A DNA stretch of 64,000 nucleotides from Photorhabdus australis DSM 17609 (lineage in GTDB: Bacteria; Pseudomonadota; Gammaproteobacteria; Enterobacterales; Enterobacteriaceae). The stretch is from the NCBI RefSeq assembly GCF_000711895.1, contig NZ_JONO01000018.1, positions 1 to 64,000 on the forward strand. Reading direction: 5' to 3'. Under the pieces are notes generated by a model. The model ran no database searches. It saw only the letters and a program-made list of their open reading frames with translations, and was not told where the DNA came from. The position numbers were made by a program, and so were the translations under genes. Each line of letters begins with the position of its first letter. Position 1 is the stretch's first letter. Below, piece after piece: positions 17,466 through 27,119 of this stretch.

Positions 17466-18416
17466 ATGGAAAGCCAAGATATTTATTCAAAATCTATTGG
17501 TAAGAGGATAAAGCTATGGATGGATGAACGCTTCCCGCTACAAAACGCGCCTCTTTTCTTTATCTTTTATATCATCAGTTATTCCGTAGCTTTTTATTCG
17601 ATAGGGGAAAAGCCCGTTTTATCATGGGAAATCCTGCTCGGTTGCTTAATGTCCTTTTCTTATTTTTTGCTATTGCGGATATTCGATGAGCATAAAGACT
17701 ATCAATTGGATTGTGAACACCACCCTCAGCGGATATTACAGCGCGGTATTATTACGCTGAAAAATCTACGGTTACTCGGTATCGGCTGTATTGCCCTGCA
17801 ATTGGGTGGGAGTGTATTTTTAGATCAGGGAATTGGCTCTGTCACTTTTGCCTGGCTGTTAGTCTTTATTTGGACCTGTCTGATGGGGAAAGAATTCTTT
17901 ATCAGTGAATGGTTAAACCAGCACCTCACTTGGTATGCTATTTCCCATATGTTAGTCATGCCACTCATTATCTGGTGGCTGGTTAATATCGCCAGTCCTA
18001 ACCTCACACTCACTTTTCCAATATGGGTTTTGATGGGGCTATGCTTTTTCTCTGGATTTAGTTTTGAAATTACACGCAAATGCAAAGGTCCAGATGAAGA
18101 ACGCCCGGAAATACCGACCTATTCATCCATTTTCGGCAGAAAAGGGGCTGTCGCTATTATCACGGCACTACTTACCATAATGTTAGTGTTACAGATTTGG
18201 CTAATTAATATCACCACCGATGACATAACATCATGGGCAGTAATTATCTTGGTAGTTTGTTATGCATTGTGTCTGTGGCAATTGAGTAAATTTCTCCGCC
18301 ACCCCACCATTCAAAATCGCAAACGCGATGAAGTTGTCGTGGGAATATTTATGGTTCTGGGTTATTCAGTTTGCGCTGCCAGTATTTTAATAAAGCTTGG
18401 GTTGCTTAAGTATTGA
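17466..18416 (+). CDS. UbiA-superfamily membrane prenyltransferase
   Basis: The 316-residue integral membrane protein has about eight hydrophobic helices. The first aspartate-rich loop is RIFDEHKDYQLD (residues 71-82), the variant RxxDExKD motif of a bacterial UbiA subfamily. A second loop, FEITRKCKGPDEERPEIPTY, fits the second polar motif of that group. Such enzymes transfer a prenyl chain from its diphosphate to an acceptor; archaeal DGGGP synthase belongs to the same superfamily. An AGGA site is 8 bp upstream. Its stop is 13 bp before the HMG-CoA reductase fusion. Donor and acceptor are unknown; it is neither UbiA nor MenA in its usual context. Confidence 0.75.
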   Translation: MESQDIYSKSIGKRIKLWMDERFPLQNAPLFFIFYIISYSVAFYSIGEKPVLSWEILLGCLMSFSYFLLLRIFDEHKDYQLDCEHHPQRILQRGIITLKNLRLLGIGCIALQLGGSVFLDQGIGSVTFAWLLVFIWTCLMGKEFFISEWLNQHLTWYAISHMLVMPLIIWWLVNIASPNLTLTFPIWVLMGLCFFSGFSFEITRKCKGPDEERPEIPTYSSIFGRKGAVAIITALLTIMLVLQIWLINITTDDITSWAVIILVVCYALCLWQLSKFLRHPTIQNRKRDEVVVGIFMVLGYSVCAASILIKLGLLKY

Positions 18417-18429
18417 AGGAAATATAGTT

Positions 18430-20958
18430 ATGTTGCAAAAAAATATCCAATCATATGTGAGTAATGTCTCAGATAATACCACGACTCACATAGAGAACAG
18501 TGCACCGGGTTCAATTCTAGAATTATCACGTGACATATTCAGCAATAAACGCCAAGAGGTGTCTGATGTTCATACAACAGCAGCCCAGGTAAAATTATTA
18601 CCCCGCCGCCATCTTTATACATATACCGAGGAAGCCCGGCAAAAACGTCTGGATTATTTGGCAAAACATACCGGGCACGCATTAGAGCACGTAGCAAATA
18701 CCCATCTGGACGCGACAAAACTAACAAAAACTATTGAGGGATTTATTGGTTCAATAGAAATTCCTGTGGGGATTGCCGGCCCTCTCTTAATAAAAGGGCA
18801 ATACGCTCAAGGGGTATATTATGCACCACTTGCCACTACAGAAGCCGCTTTAATTGCATCGGTATCCCGTGGTTCCTCAGCCATTATGCAATCAGGGGGT
18901 ACGACTGCTCGTGTACTTGGTCAACGTATGATACGAGCACCCCGTTTTGAATTTTATAGCGTCTCACATAGCATAATATTCAGTGATTGGATCAACGAAC
19001 ATATCAGCGAACTACGGTATGAAATTGGACATCACTCCAAACATGCGCAATTGATGGAAATAAAACCACACATAATTGGACGTAGTGTCCATTTGCAATT
19101 TATCTACAATACAGCCGCTGCCGCTGGTCAAAATATGACGACTATCTGCACCTGGTATGCATGTCAATGGATCCAACAACAGCTAGCCAAAATGGCATTT
19201 ATCCCACTACGTCACTTTATGATCGATGGTAATACATCTAGCGATAAAAAAGTGGCTTATCAACCTTTCATCGAAGGGCGTGGAACTCGTGTGGTGGCTG
19301 AGGTTTATCTCAATGCTGAATCCTGCCAGCAGATCTTGCGGGTCACTCCACAACAACTAGTCACGGCTTATCATCACGTCTGCGAGGGAGCCATCGCTTC
19401 AGGAATGGTCGGCATAAACATTAATGCAGCAAATGTTATTGCCGGGATGTTTACCGCTCTGGGGCAGGACATCGCCTGTGTACACGAATCGTCAGTCGCA
19501 CATTTGCACATGACATTAACTGCCGATAATCGCGTCTATTGCAGTATCACACTGCCTTCATTGATCGTAGGTACAGTCGGCGGAGGTACCTATTTACCAC
19601 ACCAACGCGAATGCCTGAATATGTTGGGCTGCACCGATGAAAACGGTACCGCTCGCTTGGCTGAGATCATCGCGAGTTATTGCCTGGCCCTTGATATTTC
19701 AACCCTGTCAGCCATTGCTGCGGATGAGTTTGCCCAATCGCATGAAAAACTTAGCCGTAACCATCCAGCCCCCACCGGTGGCATTATTCCGCGCACCCCG
19801 CAAGAGCTTGACCTGTCATTCTTCCAACAAGCAAATTTTAATCCGGTGCTACAAGGGGCACACCTGACCACCATCAAACCTAAGTTTTCAGGCGATGATG
19901 GGCATAGCATGCTGACACATCTAAGCACAAACTATACGGAACGTTTAATTGGTCTATTTCCCTTTACGATGACCACATCCGCACAGAGTACTCTGCCAGT
20001 GATATTGAAACTGAAACCATTGGGGAGTGAGGTCGTTAATATGGTACTGGATATCGCCAAACACTGTTCCCCTGAGTTGTTTGCTGTTTTTCAGGATTTT
20101 GCACATCAGCTTGAATTTAACCAAAGCCATATCCGCGAGCTAGCGATTATGAATCAACAGGCTCCACAGCTCATGCGTTATATTCCGGTTATCTATGGTG
20201 TGATTGAAAACGAGGCAACTGGAACCTATGCCCTGATTGAAGAATTGCTGCACGATATGCTGTTAATGAACAATATTAATCTAGAAATACCTTGGGAACA
20301 GAATCACTTTGAAGCTGCCATCCGAGGAATTGCCGATGTTCACTCCATCTGGTTAGGGCAAGAAGAAGAGCTTATGTGGAAATTCCCACAACTACAAATT
20401 TCGAACGCTAACACAGTTTCACAAACGAAACCCCTATGGCAAAAACTAGGCAATTTTGTTCACCAGACATTTCCAGATTTGTTAACCGCTGAGGAACACC
20501 AAGATTTCCAGCACTGGGTAGATAACTCAGCCATCTGGTGGCAAGAGATCGAACAGATGCCCCGGACACTGATCCACGGTGATTTCAACCCTCGTAATAT
20601 CGCTTTCCGGCAACAGGAAGAAGGATTACGTTTGTGTGCCTGGGATTGGGAATTGTCTACTTTGCATCTGCCACAACGTGACCTTGTCGAACTATTAGCC
20701 TTTAGCTTAGATCATCAACAAATCGATACAAACAATGTGGCCTATTATATTGAATTACACCGAATTGAACTTGAACAACAATCGGGGATTTCTCTTGATC
20801 CGATAAATTGGCGTCGCGGCTATGAGCTAGCGCTACGTGATTTCTGGATGAGAAGAATACCGCTTTATATGATGGCACATAATGTTATTGGCTACCCATT
20901 TATGGAGCGCACGATGAAAACTATCCGCTGGCTTATTTCATTAACGCGGAATCAATAG
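18430..20958 (+). CDS. Class I HMG-CoA reductase fused to APH/choline-kinase-like domain
   Basis: The 842-residue protein has two enzymes in one chain. Residues about 55-460 are a class I HMG-CoA reductase: IPVGIAGPL, APLATTEAALIASVSRG, GNTSSDKK, IEGRGTRVVAE, GQD and GTVGGGT. All four catalytic residues are in place (E138, K273, D347, H438 by alignment with human E559, K691, D767, H866). Residues about 500-842 are an APH/ChoK-type kinase with HGDFNPRN at 716-723 and the metal-binding Asp of WDWE at 739. No membrane anchor is seen. The ATG at 18430 has AAGGA at 9 bp; an upstream in-frame start overlaps the previous stop. The reductase would give mevalonate or a mevalonyl alcohol, which the kinase half could phosphorylate. 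Confidence 0.85.
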   Translation: MLQKNIQSYVSNVSDNTTTHIENSAPGSILELSRDIFSNKRQEVSDVHTTAAQVKLLPRRHLYTYTEEARQKRLDYLAKHTGHALEHVANTHLDATKLTKTIEGFIGSIEIPVGIAGPLLIKGQYAQGVYYAPLATTEAALIASVSRGSSAIMQSGGTTARVLGQRMIRAPRFEFYSVSHSIIFSDWINEHISELRYEIGHHSKHAQLMEIKPHIIGRSVHLQFIYNTAAAAGQNMTTICTWYACQWIQQQLAKMAFIPLRHFMIDGNTSSDKKVAYQPFIEGRGTRVVAEVYLNAESCQQILRVTPQQLVTAYHHVCEGAIASGMVGININAANVIAGMFTALGQDIACVHESSVAHLHMTLTADNRVYCSITLPSLIVGTVGGGTYLPHQRECLNMLGCTDENGTARLAEIIASYCLALDISTLSAIAADEFAQSHEKLSRNHPAPTGGIIPRTPQELDLSFFQQANFNPVLQGAHLTTIKPKFSGDDGHSMLTHLSTNYTERLIGLFPFTMTTSAQSTLPVILKLKPLGSEVVNMVLDIAKHCSPELFAVFQDFAHQLEFNQSHIRELAIMNQQAPQLMRYIPVIYGVIENEATGTYALIEELLHDMLLMNNINLEIPWEQNHFEAAIRGIADVHSIWLGQEEELMWKFPQLQISNANTVSQTKPLWQKLGNFVHQTFPDLLTAEEHQDFQHWVDNSAIWWQEIEQMPRTLIHGDFNPRNIAFRQQEEGLRLCAWDWELSTLHLPQRDLVELLAFSLDHQQIDTNNVAYYIELHRIELEQQSGISLDPINWRRGYELALRDFWMRRIPLYMMAHNVIGYPFMERTMKTIRWLISLTRNQ

Positions 20959-21122
20959 TACATCGAATTAGGTTATTTAATTTACCCTTCCTCTAATAAT
21001 ATAAGGGTGCAGCAATAGCTTGTAATTCATTCGTGTCTTATTGATCTATTAACCCACAAATATTATGTGCAAATAAGACCATGATATATCTACGTGTACT
21101 ATTGCTGCATTGGTGGAATAAC

Positions 21123-23867
21123 ATGAAATATCTCTACACTCAAGATGACGCAATTAAATTAGCTGAACATTCCTTAGGTGGCAAAGCGGCTCATTTATTA
21201 TGGCTGACACAAAATGGTTTTCCTGTACCGAATTATTGGGTCATCAGCAGCGAGGTACTAAACAGCTTATTAGCTAGCGATACATTTGCGATCAACATTG
21301 TGGAACAGTTAGCCACCGTGCCACATGATATCAGCCAGGAAAAACTCGACGCCATTGCCGCCCCTTTGCGCCAATGGTTACAATCACTCCCTCTGCCTGC
21401 AGAATTAGAAGAAGAATTGGCTTTGTTGTCAGAGAATAATCCAGATACGTTTTTCTCTGTTCGCTCATCCGCTATCGGTGAAGATGCCGCCAATGCGTCT
21501 TTTGCCGGGCAGATGGATAGTTACCTATTTCAACGTGGCAAATCTGCACTTGCCGACAGTCTACGTGCTGTGATGGCTTCAGCTTTTAATACTCGTGCGT
21601 TGCAATATCGCCTGCATAAACGACTGCCGATGGGTAATATCCGCAGTGCTGTCATCATTCAGAACATGGTTGCCGGTGAAGTTTCCGGAGTCATGTTTAC
21701 TGCGCACCCAGTTACCGGCAGTAGACAGCATTACTTAATTTCATCTGCTTGGGGCACTGGGGAAGGCGTGGTTTCTGGTGAATGCGATACTGATGAGTTT
21801 TCGGTTCATCTCACCATGCCTGAGATCGAACGCCATATCACGCAAAAAGGGACAGCAAGTGTCTTCGATACCGCCAACGGCAACGGTACAGTGACAGTAC
21901 CAGTCGCAGAAGAAAAACAGTGGACTCCAACCTTATCCGATAATGAAATATATGCATTGCGGGATATTGGCAAAAAAATCGCGGTGGCACGCGGTTGCCC
22001 ACAAGACATCGAGTGGACGGTGCAAGACCATCAAATCTTTATTCTACAGACCCGGCCAATAACCAGATTACCCCGTCTGGATGATAAGAATGAACACCGT
22101 ATTATCTTCGATAACTCTAATATTCAGGAATCTTATTGTGGAATAACAACACCACTGACTTTCTCTTTTGCCCGTGCTGGTTATGCCACCGTTTATGAAC
22201 AGACAATACGTGCTTTGGGCTGCTCAGACAAACAAGTTAATCAACATCGTTCTATGCTGGAAAATATGCTTGGCTTAATTAAAGGCCGGATCTATTACAA
22301 CATCAACAATTGGTATAAAGGGCTATTATTACTCCCCTCTTTCCAAACTAATAAGAAAGATATGGAAAGAATGATGGGGCTGGAAGATCCTGTCGATTTC
22401 ATTAAAGATAAAGAACTTTCATTGGGCGATAAAATAAAAAAACTGCCTAGAATGGGATGGGCATTACTGCGACTACTATATGCCTTCAGAACGATGGATC
22501 AGCGAGTAGAGTTGTTTTTAGCACAATTTAAACAACATGCAGCAGCCATAAAACGAACAGAGTTACATACCTGCAACAGCGGCCAACTGATCGAGAAATT
22601 GAAATATCTGGATGAGCATCTGCTACGACGTTGGACGACGCCAATCCTGAACGATTTCTACGTAATGATGTTTAATGGCCGAGTACACCGGGGGCTGGCA
22701 GCAGCTGGCATTGAGAACCCGGCTGCATTATTGGGTGATCTCCTTTCAGGGGACGAAGATATTGAAAGCACCCAACCGACCAAAGTACTGTTAAAGATGT
22801 GCCAATTTGCGCGTCAGCGTCCTGAATTATGTACCCTGCTAACGAACGGCAATGCACATACTTTACTAACCCAAATACGCCAGCTCGATGAACCATTCTA
22901 CCAACAATGCATTGATTATATTGAAAAATATGGCGATCGTACTATGGGCGAACTCAAGCTGGAAACCATTACACTAAAACAAGATCCCAGTTTTCTGTTT
23001 CTGATAATAAAAAACTACCTTGCTATCGATACCCTCACACCAGAGACGTTATCCAGCCGGGAAAGAAAATTGCGTACTCAGGCAGAAAATACCGCATTTC
23101 AGCAAATACGCGAGCGACTTGGCTCCAAACGTATGGGCACCTTTAAAAAAAATTTGCGGAAACTGCGCCAGGCAATACGCCACCGGGAAAATATGCGCTT
23201 CACCCGGACGCGTATGTTTGGGTTATACCGGGATATTTTCATACAGCTTGGTCAGGCATATGCACTAGAAGGGCTGCTTGCTGAACCTCGCGATATTTTC
23301 TACCTGACGTTAGAAGAGATCTACAGCGGCTACGAAGGAACAGCAGTACAAACCCAACTCAAGCCCTTAGTTGCTATACGCAAGCAAGAATATGCCAGCT
23401 ACGAAACAGAGGATGAACCTGCTCACCACTTTTTCACTAGAGGCTCACTGTATCAACAGCAAGATTACAGCTACCCCTATCAAGAGCAACAGACCCCGAC
23501 CAATAGCAGCGTGCTGCAAGGCATAGGTTGTTACCCAGGACAAGTTGAAACGACTATCCGCTTAATTAAAAACCCACAGGATGAAATGTCACTAGCCGGG
23601 CAGATCCTTTGTACCGTGCGTACCGATCCCGGCTGGGCCCCATTATTCCCTACCGCAGGCGGATTATTGATCGAGCGAGGTTCTACACTTTCACACTCCG
23701 CCGTTGTCGCTCGTGAACTGGGGATCCCCGCAATTGTCGGTATTCCTGCCATTACACAAATTTTGAAAGATGGCGATCGAGTACGCATGGATGGCGCAAC
23801 AGGGAGCGTTATCCGCTTGCACGACACCACAACAAAAGAGCTGACATTAAGGAATGAACATGTCTGA
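21123..23867 (+). CDS. PEP-synthase/rifampicin-phosphotransferase-type dikinase
   Basis: The 914-residue protein has an N-terminal PPDK ATP-grasp region (GGKAAHLLWLTQNGFPVP, SVRSSAIGEDAANASFAGQ, EWTVQDHQIFILQTRP), a long middle domain without the PEP/pyruvate TIM barrel, and a C-terminal swivelling domain with TLSHSAVVARELGIPAIVG, catalytic His at 858. This architecture is that of rifampicin phosphotransferase, which passes the ATP beta-phosphate through His to an alcohol. The ATG at 21123 has a GGTGGA site; an earlier in-frame ATG lacks one. In this cluster the acceptor is likely a lipid or prenyl alcohol rather than rifampicin, but resistance cannot be excluded. Confidence 0.78.
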   Translation: MKYLYTQDDAIKLAEHSLGGKAAHLLWLTQNGFPVPNYWVISSEVLNSLLASDTFAINIVEQLATVPHDISQEKLDAIAAPLRQWLQSLPLPAELEEELALLSENNPDTFFSVRSSAIGEDAANASFAGQMDSYLFQRGKSALADSLRAVMASAFNTRALQYRLHKRLPMGNIRSAVIIQNMVAGEVSGVMFTAHPVTGSRQHYLISSAWGTGEGVVSGECDTDEFSVHLTMPEIERHITQKGTASVFDTANGNGTVTVPVAEEKQWTPTLSDNEIYALRDIGKKIAVARGCPQDIEWTVQDHQIFILQTRPITRLPRLDDKNEHRIIFDNSNIQESYCGITTPLTFSFARAGYATVYEQTIRALGCSDKQVNQHRSMLENMLGLIKGRIYYNINNWYKGLLLLPSFQTNKKDMERMMGLEDPVDFIKDKELSLGDKIKKLPRMGWALLRLLYAFRTMDQRVELFLAQFKQHAAAIKRTELHTCNSGQLIEKLKYLDEHLLRRWTTPILNDFYVMMFNGRVHRGLAAAGIENPAALLGDLLSGDEDIESTQPTKVLLKMCQFARQRPELCTLLTNGNAHTLLTQIRQLDEPFYQQCIDYIEKYGDRTMGELKLETITLKQDPSFLFLIIKNYLAIDTLTPETLSSRERKLRTQAENTAFQQIRERLGSKRMGTFKKNLRKLRQAIRHRENMRFTRTRMFGLYRDIFIQLGQAYALEGLLAEPRDIFYLTLEEIYSGYEGTAVQTQLKPLVAIRKQEYASYETEDEPAHHFFTRGSLYQQQDYSYPYQEQQTPTNSSVLQGIGCYPGQVETTIRLIKNPQDEMSLAGQILCTVRTDPGWAPLFPTAGGLLIERGSTLSHSAVVARELGIPAIVGIPAITQILKDGDRVRMDGATGSVIRLHDTTTKELTLRNEHV

Positions 23868-24915
23868 TATATTCATGGGAGAATGGTCTCCGGCCAATCC
23901 ACTGCCTAACGGCTTTCTTGACCTTCCATCAATCATTTACCGCGATTGGCCGCTTTGGCCTGGTGAAGATCGGGAAAAGGTACAACAGCAGTTCAGCACG
24001 GAAAATCCTTGGTTTAATCACAGCAAAGCTTGGATTGGCTGTATTCCAGGGAAAACCCGTCTTGCCGGCTTTTTGGTACCTCATAGCGTTGATGGCCAAC
24101 CTGCCGCATTCTTCGGCTTTTGGGAAACCGATCATGACCTGGCAAGCAACACCATGCTGTTTAACGCTTTGGAACAATGGGCCAAGAAAAATGGTGCGCG
24201 TAATCTCTATGGGCCGATTAACTTTTCAACCTTCGGACATTATCGCGTCCGACTTAATCATTTTGATGTCCCGCCCTTTGAGCATGAACCTTATAATCTT
24301 CCTTATTATTCTCTCTTATTAGAGGGATTGGGATTTGGTACTCGTTACCGCTATACCTCGCTATTCGATGACACCCAAGCAATAGCAAACAACTTTCGAC
24401 AAGATTATCTACGCGCACAAAAACTCCCTGATCCCCAAGCAACATTATTTCCATTAACGCTGGAATTATGGATGCAGGAACAGGTTAAATTATATTCTTT
24501 TATCGACTCGGTCTTTGGCGAAAACTTCGCTTACACCACTCCATCTTGGACAACGTTCCAACAATATTGCGGTGAGGAATTTATTAAACCATTTTGTCGC
24601 TATCCTGCATCATTCCTGGCTAAAACCACCAACGGCGAGATTGCTGGGTTAATTCTTAGTCTATCGGTCCTGCAAGAAGGCCATCCCGCCATCGGGTTGT
24701 TGAAAACAGTGGCCGTCGCACCGCAATACCGAGGCAGCCGACTGTATAACACGCTATATGACTCATTTGAGCGGAGCGCCAGCCGAGTTCATCCTCGTTT
24801 AGGGGGTGCCCTGATGCGTGAAGATAACAAATCATTAAAGACTGCAGAACGGCTCTTCAATACATCAGCGGCCACTAAACATCAATACGCGCTTTATTAC
24901 AGGAGGCTCGCATGA
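23860..24915 (+). CDS. GNAT-fold acyltransferase-like protein (YghO-like)
   Basis: The 351-residue protein has two regions of GNAT type. GPINFSTFGHYRVRL and EPYNLPYYSLLLEGLGFG resemble a family that includes E. coli YghO, and VAVAPQYRGSRL looks like a degenerate acyl-CoA loop. The ATG at 23860 is chosen because AAGGA is 6 bp upstream; it overlaps the dikinase stop by 8 bp, so translation is coupled. A role in acyl transfer to the pathway's product is inferred from family and position only. Confidence 0.6.
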   Translation: MSDIFMGEWSPANPLPNGFLDLPSIIYRDWPLWPGEDREKVQQQFSTENPWFNHSKAWIGCIPGKTRLAGFLVPHSVDGQPAAFFGFWETDHDLASNTMLFNALEQWAKKNGARNLYGPINFSTFGHYRVRLNHFDVPPFEHEPYNLPYYSLLLEGLGFGTRYRYTSLFDDTQAIANNFRQDYLRAQKLPDPQATLFPLTLELWMQEQVKLYSFIDSVFGENFAYTTPSWTTFQQYCGEEFIKPFCRYPASFLAKTTNGEIAGLILSLSVLQEGHPAIGLLKTVAVAPQYRGSRLYNTLYDSFERSASRVHPRLGGALMREDNKSLKTAERLFNTSAATKHQYALYYRRLA

Positions 24916-26486
24916 CAAATATTTGTCAACCCATTATCGATGCAGCCCAAAAACATCCTGAACATTTAGCCTTGCAAGCACCATACCCTCTGGATAACGG
25001 CTGTAGTTTAAGTTTTCGGGACTTTTTTTCTCATGCAGCCCATTTCCAGTGTCTATTAACCCAAACTGGATTCGTTACCGGCGATCGCTTGTTAGTAATT
25101 GTTCAGCCAAGCCTGATACTTTACCCATTACTTATCGCCATCTTAGGGTTGGGACTCGTTCCGGTTATGCTTGAACGTGGGCTTTCTAAAAAGCAACTTA
25201 GAGAAATACTACGCCACAGTAAATTATCAGCCGTAATCACCCAACCTATGTTAGGAAAATTCTGGTTTCTGATCCCAGAACTGTGGCGACTGCGTCGTTT
25301 TGTCATTGGACAACGTATCTGGGGCATGAAAGAGCTGGCCCCCCCCAGTCAACATTTACCGCTAAATAGTTTTATCTGCCATGATTTACCACCTGATACG
25401 ACGGGGTTAATTACCTTTACCTCTGGTTCCACTGGCATGCCTAAAGGCGCCAACCGCACCCATGACAGCCTGTTAGCACAACTTTACGCCATAAAGGCGC
25501 TTTTTCCTGAAGAAAAGAATGAAATTGACCTACACAGTTTCCCCGTTATGGTGCTGCATTCATTGTGCTGCGGTAACAGCAGTATTCTGCCCGACTTTGA
25601 CTTTGCCTATCCCGCAACTGTCGATCCACAGAAAATTGTTAAACAATTGCAAGATAAAAGCATCACATGTCTCAGCGGTGCCCCTGCCTATATGAACAAG
25701 GTCACTGACTACGCCAGAAATAGCAGGTTGTCATTCCCCAATGTACGGATAGTTATTGTAGGTGGCGCCCCTGCCAGCACGTCATTGCTTGAAAACTGTT
25801 TAGCCGTTTTTCCACATGCACGGCATTTAGTCGTCTATGGTTCTACCGAAGTCGAACCAATCAGTACAATCGAAATGTCAACTCAGTTAAACCAATGGGC
25901 AACACATGATGGCTATCTGGTCGGAAAACCAGTTACACAAGCAGAAATATGTATCCGGGAGATAACCACCAATCCCCAGCAAATTACCCCACTAACCACC
26001 GGTAATGTCGGTGAAATTCTGGTTGCTGGACCTCATGTACTTAAAGACTATATTGATAATCCTCAAGCAACGAAAGAAAACAAACTCCCACGAAAACAGG
26101 GAGGTATCTGGCACTGTACCGGTGACGTTGGCTACACAGACACCACAGGACAACTTTGGTTGCTTGGGAGGGTAAAAGATAAAGTCGTGTTAGATGATGG
26201 ACGAACGATCCATCCCTATATAGTAGAAAAAAAAATCAATGAACTACCCAATGTCACTCGGAGCGCATTCGTATTGCATCCTCTGGGAGGAGCCGCTCTG
26301 ATACTGGAAAGTACTACCACGCCGGCAGATTTACCCGTCATTTTAGACGAACTGAATATTACGTTAGTTACCCGTATTTATTATATCAATCCTATTCCTG
26401 TCGACATTCGTCATAACAGTAAAATAAACCGCATTGCGCTGATAAATATGCTCAGGAAAGGTCAATTATCCTCCGTTGCATACTAA
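24912..26486 (+). CDS. AMP-forming ligase, OleC-like clade
   Basis: The 524-residue adenylate-forming enzyme has the P-loop TFTSGSTGMPKG at residues 168-179, the A5 motif VYGSTEVEP at 308-316, the A7 motif TGDVGY at 403-408, GRVKDK, and the catalytic Lys in HNSKINR at 504. The aromatic-poor A5 and the IDLHSFPVM region recall OleC, the beta-lactone synthetase of bacterial olefin synthesis, but a plain fatty-acyl-AMP ligase is possible. An AGGAGG site precedes the ATG, which overlaps the GNAT stop by 4 bp. Confidence 0.78.
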   Translation: MTNICQPIIDAAQKHPEHLALQAPYPLDNGCSLSFRDFFSHAAHFQCLLTQTGFVTGDRLLVIVQPSLILYPLLIAILGLGLVPVMLERGLSKKQLREILRHSKLSAVITQPMLGKFWFLIPELWRLRRFVIGQRIWGMKELAPPSQHLPLNSFICHDLPPDTTGLITFTSGSTGMPKGANRTHDSLLAQLYAIKALFPEEKNEIDLHSFPVMVLHSLCCGNSSILPDFDFAYPATVDPQKIVKQLQDKSITCLSGAPAYMNKVTDYARNSRLSFPNVRIVIVGGAPASTSLLENCLAVFPHARHLVVYGSTEVEPISTIEMSTQLNQWATHDGYLVGKPVTQAEICIREITTNPQQITPLTTGNVGEILVAGPHVLKDYIDNPQATKENKLPRKQGGIWHCTGDVGYTDTTGQLWLLGRVKDKVVLDDGRTIHPYIVEKKINELPNVTRSAFVLHPLGGAALILESTTTPADLPVILDELNITLVTRIYYINPIPVDIRHNSKINRIALINMLRKGQLSSVAY

Positions 26487-26495
26487 GGAAAAATT

Positions 26496-27119
26496 ATGAA
26501 CAATAATCATTTTATTATCCAATTAAACAAAGCAGATTATATTACTATTGGTGGCGCGGTATTTAGCGCTCTTTCTGTGGCCGCCGCACTACAACATTGG
26601 AATTACTTAGCTATTGCGTTTTTATACCTTGCCATGCTTGGTGACGCACTCGATGGTATTCTAGCCAGAAACTTAGATATTGTTCGCCCATTTGGTCGTT
26701 ATCTTGATGGATTTATGGATCAACTTATTTACTTGATCTCTCCAGCCATTATCCTCTACCTTTCTGGTTATCAATCTTGGTATTCCCTGTTTATTATCTT
26801 AATGATCATTAGCGGTTGTCTGCGATTATCTGTATTTAATGAAGTCGGGAATATTAAGAACGAAAATAAGCTCTCCTATCTTGGTATGCCCGTATTCTGG
26901 AGCTTATTTATTATCAGTGGTTACGCTTTGGTAAGCCTGGTAATCGAGCCATGGCTAAGCCATCTCTTACTGACACTAGCGCTCCTTACATTCAGTATCG
27001 CCATGCTATGGGATCGCCCGTTTTATAAGTTCAAGAGTCTCCATACTATCATCAGTACAACACTTGCAGGGTTTGTTTTATTTACTGGTCTTCACTTCTG
27101 GAGTCTTTATGCTCAATAG
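26496..27119 (+). CDS. CDP-alcohol phosphatidyltransferase
   Basis: The 207-residue membrane protein contains the complete family motif D-x2-DG-x2-AR-x8-G-x3-D-x3-D: D50, D53, G54, A57, R58, G67, D71, D75. Six hydrophobic segments are visible. Enzymes of this type displace CMP from a CDP-lipid with an alcohol such as serine, glycerol phosphate or inositol phosphate, and include archaetidylserine synthase. It is 9 bp after the ligase and overlaps the CarS-type gene, which would supply its CDP-activated lipid. Confidence 0.85.
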   Translation: MNNNHFIIQLNKADYITIGGAVFSALSVAAALQHWNYLAIAFLYLAMLGDALDGILARNLDIVRPFGRYLDGFMDQLIYLISPAIILYLSGYQSWYSLFIILMIISGCLRLSVFNEVGNIKNENKLSYLGMPVFWSLFIISGYALVSLVIEPWLSHLLLTLALLTFSIAMLWDRPFYKFKSLHTIISTTLAGFVLFTGLHFWSLYAQ

